In this document: positions 63,001 through 64,000 of the stretch, piece by piece
Position numbering within the stretch: position 1 is the first letter of the stretch
Layout: the number at the start of each line of letters is the position of its first letter
Made by a program: the position numbers and the translations under genes
Source: Atrichornis clamosus
Taxonomy: Eukaryota; Chordata; Aves; Passeriformes; Menuridae
Direction of reading: 5' to 3'
DNA length: 64,000 nt
Assembly (NCBI GenBank): GCA_013400975.1
Contig: WBMZ01010244.1
Location: 186,001-250,000 of the forward strand
The notes under the pieces: model-generated
The model's input: only the letters and a program-made list of their open reading frames with translations
The model's database searches: none
What the model was told of the DNA's origin: nothing

Positions 63001-63643
63001 GGAGCACCTGAATACAAAACTAATTTTTCCATGTCATATCCAAAGAAAACAAGATCAACTACTGGCGTAACTGGTATCAGAGGAAATGGTGATTTTGTCT
63101 CAAACATAAATACTTGGGTTTTTTCCATTCAAAAAAGTCTCACTGTGTTGTGACTTCTGTTACTCATACTGTAAATCATGATTTTTGAGCCACACATAAC
63201 TTCATCTCCTCTTCAATTGGACAATAAAAATAAAACAAAGTAAAAAACCTTGAATGCTATCAACTATTATTTTAATATAGAATCAAACCCAAAACTTTGA
63301 GTTTGTAGGGTAATACATAATACAGCAATTAAAACTATTTAGAATTAATATTTTTTAAAGCAAATACATTTAGTGTGGGTTTACTAAATTCAAACACCTA
63401 TTTCCCTCCTTTTTATTCACAAAAGTCTGGCATCTTTATGCAGCGTCTGTGAAATGAAAGTAAAAGCTGTTAATCATTTCAACTGTGTTACTGAAGAGTT
63501 ATTAAACATGAAGATAATCTGCTTCAATGTAACAAGCAAAAGGCAGTTCCAATAAAATGTTTTACCTCCAGTGACTCATCCTGTAATAGTGTAACCAGTT
63601 CTTTATGTATTGTGTACACATCAGAATTTAACAGCTTAGCAAC
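45060..63643 (-). CDS. PPP4R4: Protein phosphatase 4 regulatory subunit 4, C-terminal 444 codons (14 exons, 5' end outside window)
   Basis: Fourteen coding exons on the minus strand splice into one open frame that aligns from end to end with the second half of human PPP4R4 (about 870 aa, also KIAA1622). The first six exons of the window carry HEAT-repeat helices, for example [19 protein letters not shown] and [15 protein letters not shown]. The next three form a charged, probably coiled-coil stretch ([13 protein letters not shown]... [10 protein letters not shown]). The last five give a Ser-rich tail with the conserved KLVRSQSF motif. The protein is a cytosolic regulatory subunit that binds the PP4 catalytic subunit. 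Introns here are 91 bp to 4.9 kb; the 55412-59125 intron contains a CR1 copy and the 45076-50001 intron holds nothing I can name. The gene converges on SERPINA10 as in mammals. Upstream exons lie beyond 64000. Confidence 0.95.
50002..50140 (-). CDS. PPP4R4: PPP4R4 exon, [18 protein letters not shown]
   Basis: 139 nt, phase 1 in and phase 2 out. Acceptor 'tatttcag', donor 'at|gtaagt'. Encodes a low-complexity Ser/Asn-rich tail ending [10 protein letters not shown]. The donor contains an in-frame TAA: an unspliced message would stop two codons later as ...RKMSM. Confidence 0.9.
50917..50984 (-). CDS. PPP4R4: PPP4R4 exon, [16 protein letters not shown]
   Basis: 68 nt, phase 2 in and phase 1 out. 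The acceptor is 'aagtag' rather than the 'tttaag' three bases earlier than it, which would not give the Lys-Ser-Ser of human. Donor 'agtg|gtaagt'. Matches human SSTTGYTTSVSGLGK. Confidence 0.88.
51427..51520 (-). CDS. PPP4R4: PPP4R4 exon, KLVRSQSF motif
   Basis: 94 nt, phase 1 in and phase 2 out. Acceptor 'tttttag', donor 'aa|gtatct', a weaker donor. Carries [20 protein letters not shown], matching human KKSKLIRSQSF. R-S-Q-S resembles a site for basophilic kinases, which is an inference. Confidence 0.9.
51825..51905 (-). CDS. PPP4R4: PPP4R4 exon, [20 protein letters not shown]
   Basis: 81 nt, phase 1 in and phase 1 out. Acceptor 'tttttgtag', donor 'acag|gtaaga'. Ser/Thr-rich, less conserved than the HEAT part, but the ISVPG-like core (here NLSVPG) and flanks align with human. 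Confidence 0.9.
52329..52404 (-). CDS. PPP4R4: PPP4R4 exon, [20 protein letters not shown]
   Basis: 76 nt, phase 0 in and phase 1 out, ending MFEKK plus one base. Acceptor 'tttttag', donor 'c|gtaagt'. Continues the charged helix; bird carries the extra residues SANIN compared with human DGRPMSDKMFEKK. Confidence 0.92.
54377..54451 (-). CDS. PPP4R4: PPP4R4 exon, [20 protein letters not shown]
   Basis: 75 nt, 25 residues, phase 0 at both ends; donor 'atg|gtatat'. The acceptor used is 'ttttgaag' directly before TTTCAG. A second AG six bases further in would delete Phe-Gln, which human PPP4R4 keeps. Charged, probably coiled coil. Confidence 0.9.
54542..54583 (-). CDS. PPP4R4: PPP4R4 small exon, [14 protein letters not shown]
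   Basis: A 42-nt exon of 14 residues, phase 0 at both ends. Acceptor 'tttatag', donor 'gct|gtaagt'. Matches human [14 protein letters not shown]. Begins the charged helical stretch. Confidence 0.93.
55267..55411 (-). CDS. PPP4R4: PPP4R4 exon, [20 protein letters not shown]
   Basis: 145 nt, phase 2 in and phase 0 out. The acceptor follows a run of T ('tttttgtag'); donor 'aga|gtaagc'. Contains [20 protein letters not shown] and ends VLTIVKR. Last exon of the HEAT-repeat part. Confidence 0.95.
56475..57468 (+). repeat. CR1 LINE copy (about 1 kb, 5'-truncated) in PPP4R4 intron
   Basis: Encodes in broken frames the end of a CR1 reverse transcriptase: an [17 protein letters not shown] segment followed by a CADDTRLGG active-site-like segment (ADD in place), then [10 protein letters not shown], the LNMSQLCPG region, the VRPHLE-type region and [19 protein letters not shown], ending with 'aaaggtcttttccaacctaa' and an ATTCTAT tail. 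Frameshifts and stops (for example TGA near 56998) make it non-functional. Antisense to PPP4R4. It contains an N and a 20-base duplication at 57022-57062. Confidence 0.85.
57022..57062 (+). repeat. 20-bp duplication separated by an N inside CR1
   Basis: Positions 57022-57041 and 57043-57062 are near-identical 20-base copies (one A/G difference), with the only N of the window between them at 57042. The matching part of the CR1 copy at 5.0 kb has a single copy. Likely an assembly join artefact. Confidence 0.85.
58007..58050. repeat. 22-bp tandem duplication in PPP4R4 intron
   Basis: Two adjacent 22-base units differing at two positions (T/C at base 5 and T/C at base 22). Inside the same intron as the large CR1 copy. 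No function evident. Confidence 0.85.
59126..59273 (-). CDS. PPP4R4: PPP4R4 exon, [20 protein letters not shown]
   Basis: 148 nt, phase 1 in and phase 2 out. Acceptor 'ttttcag', donor 'cag|gtatga'. Carries [19 protein letters not shown] and ends in VANVR across the junction, matching human with few changes. Confidence 0.95.
60036..60141 (-). CDS. PPP4R4: PPP4R4 exon, [20 protein letters not shown]
   Basis: 106 nt, phase 0 in and phase 1 out, 35 residues ending [10 protein letters not shown]. Acceptor 'ctttcaag', donor 'gaac|gtaaga'. HEAT-repeat region; human has the same NVLPVQKAA start. Confidence 0.95.
60866..61048 (-). CDS. PPP4R4: PPP4R4 exon, [16 protein letters not shown]
   Basis: 183 nt, 61 residues, phase 0 at both ends. 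Acceptor 'gtttctag', donor 'aat|gtgagt'. It includes [19 protein letters not shown] and [14 protein letters not shown], nearly identical to human. The most conserved exon in the window and the clearest identification of the gene. Confidence 0.97.
62159..62242 (-). CDS. PPP4R4: PPP4R4 exon, [16 protein letters not shown]
   Basis: 84 nt, 28 residues, phase 0 at both ends. Acceptor 'taaatag', donor 'aag|gtgggt'. The last residues [12 protein letters not shown] are a variable linker. The first part matches human [16 protein letters not shown]. Confidence 0.93.
63566..63643 (-). CDS. PPP4R4: PPP4R4 exon, [20 protein letters not shown]
   Basis: 78 nt, phase 0 at both ends, 26 residues ending QDESLE. 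Acceptor 'tttttag' and donor 'gag|gtaaaa' on the minus strand. Human has VSKLLNSGVYLIHKEL at this place. HEAT-repeat region. First exon visible in the window. Confidence 0.93.
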
Positions 63644-64000
63644 CTAAAAAATGACAGCAAGATAGCAAGGTGAAACATTCTTTAGTTCCAGGCACAAGAA
63701 CACGAACCTACTTTACAGCAAGCATGAAGAAGGGTTGCAAAAAAACTGTTTAATATCAGCCTCCTAAAGTTGTATACTTTCTCACTGACCACATTAAAAA
63801 TATGCTTATATAAAAAAACAGGATACAAGAAACAGGTCTTTTATCTAACTATGAAACATGCTTTTAGAATTAATTCTATTTCCCATTTACAAAAAATGTT
63901 TGAGGCTGCACTGCAAGGCTAGAAATTTCCTTGTGGAATATTTAAATGTTGTAAATTAGGAGAGTTAATAGTCAGCCTGCCATATAATTTACAAAAGATA
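63644..64000 (-). other. PPP4R4: PPP4R4 intron at window edge
   Basis: AT-rich intronic sequence upstream (in gene sense) of the first visible exon. No further exon is seen before the window ends, so the first half of PPP4R4 lies outside. Confidence 0.8.

Noticed and set aside
1..64000. Endogenous retrovirus, tRNA, microRNA or CRISPR-like features
   Set aside because: No paired LTRs, no gag/pol motifs outside CR1, no cloverleaf with tRNA boxes, and no regularly spaced repeats were seen by eye. A covariance-model or repeat-library search could still find short elements.

Overview
The window is vertebrate nuclear DNA, almost certainly from a bird. The genes are split into short exons with GT-AG introns. 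Most of the sequence is AT-rich and non-coding. The interspersed repeats I can name are all CR1 LINE fragments, two of them ending in the ATTCTATG-type tail typical of avian CR1. I cannot name the species. There are no prokaryotic features: no operons, CRISPR arrays or insertion sequences.

Three genes can be supported. From left to right they are: (1) a clade-A serpin on the + strand, coding exons 11179-15775, which I call SERPINA6 (corticosteroid-binding globulin, CBG); (2) SERPINA10 (protein Z-dependent protease inhibitor, ZPI) on the + strand, coding exons 35778-41480; and (3) the 3' half of PPP4R4 (regulatory subunit 4 of protein phosphatase 4) on the - strand, fourteen coding exons between 63643 and 45060, running off the right edge. 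SERPINA6 and SERPINA10 lie head to tail, and SERPINA10 converges on PPP4R4. This matches the mammalian PPP4R4-SERPINA10-SERPINA6 block of the chromosome 14q32 serpin cluster. All three reading frames are intact across every splice junction in the window.

Region by region: 1-11 kb has no recognisable gene and two CR1 fragments. 11.2-15.8 kb is SERPINA6. 15.8-35.7 kb is a 20-kb intergenic stretch with only short repeats. 35.7-41.5 kb is SERPINA10, with a CR1 fragment in its last intron. 41.5-45.1 kb is the convergent 3' space, including the PPP4R4 3' UTR. 45.1-64 kb is PPP4R4, whose largest intron but one holds a roughly 1-kb CR1 copy containing the only ambiguous base of the window.

The two serpins are secreted, presumably liver-made plasma proteins: CBG carries glucocorticoids and ZPI restrains factors Xa and XIa. 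PPP4R4 is an unrelated cytosolic neighbour. The most informative sequence-level observations are the avian-type steroid pocket of SERPINA6 (Asn in a glycosylation sequon where mammals have an anchoring Trp), its canonical inhibitory-type reactive loop, a Phe-Thr scissile pair in SERPINA10 in place of the mammalian Tyr-Ser, and a PPP4R4 splice donor that itself contains an in-frame stop. I found no clearly undescribed biological system.
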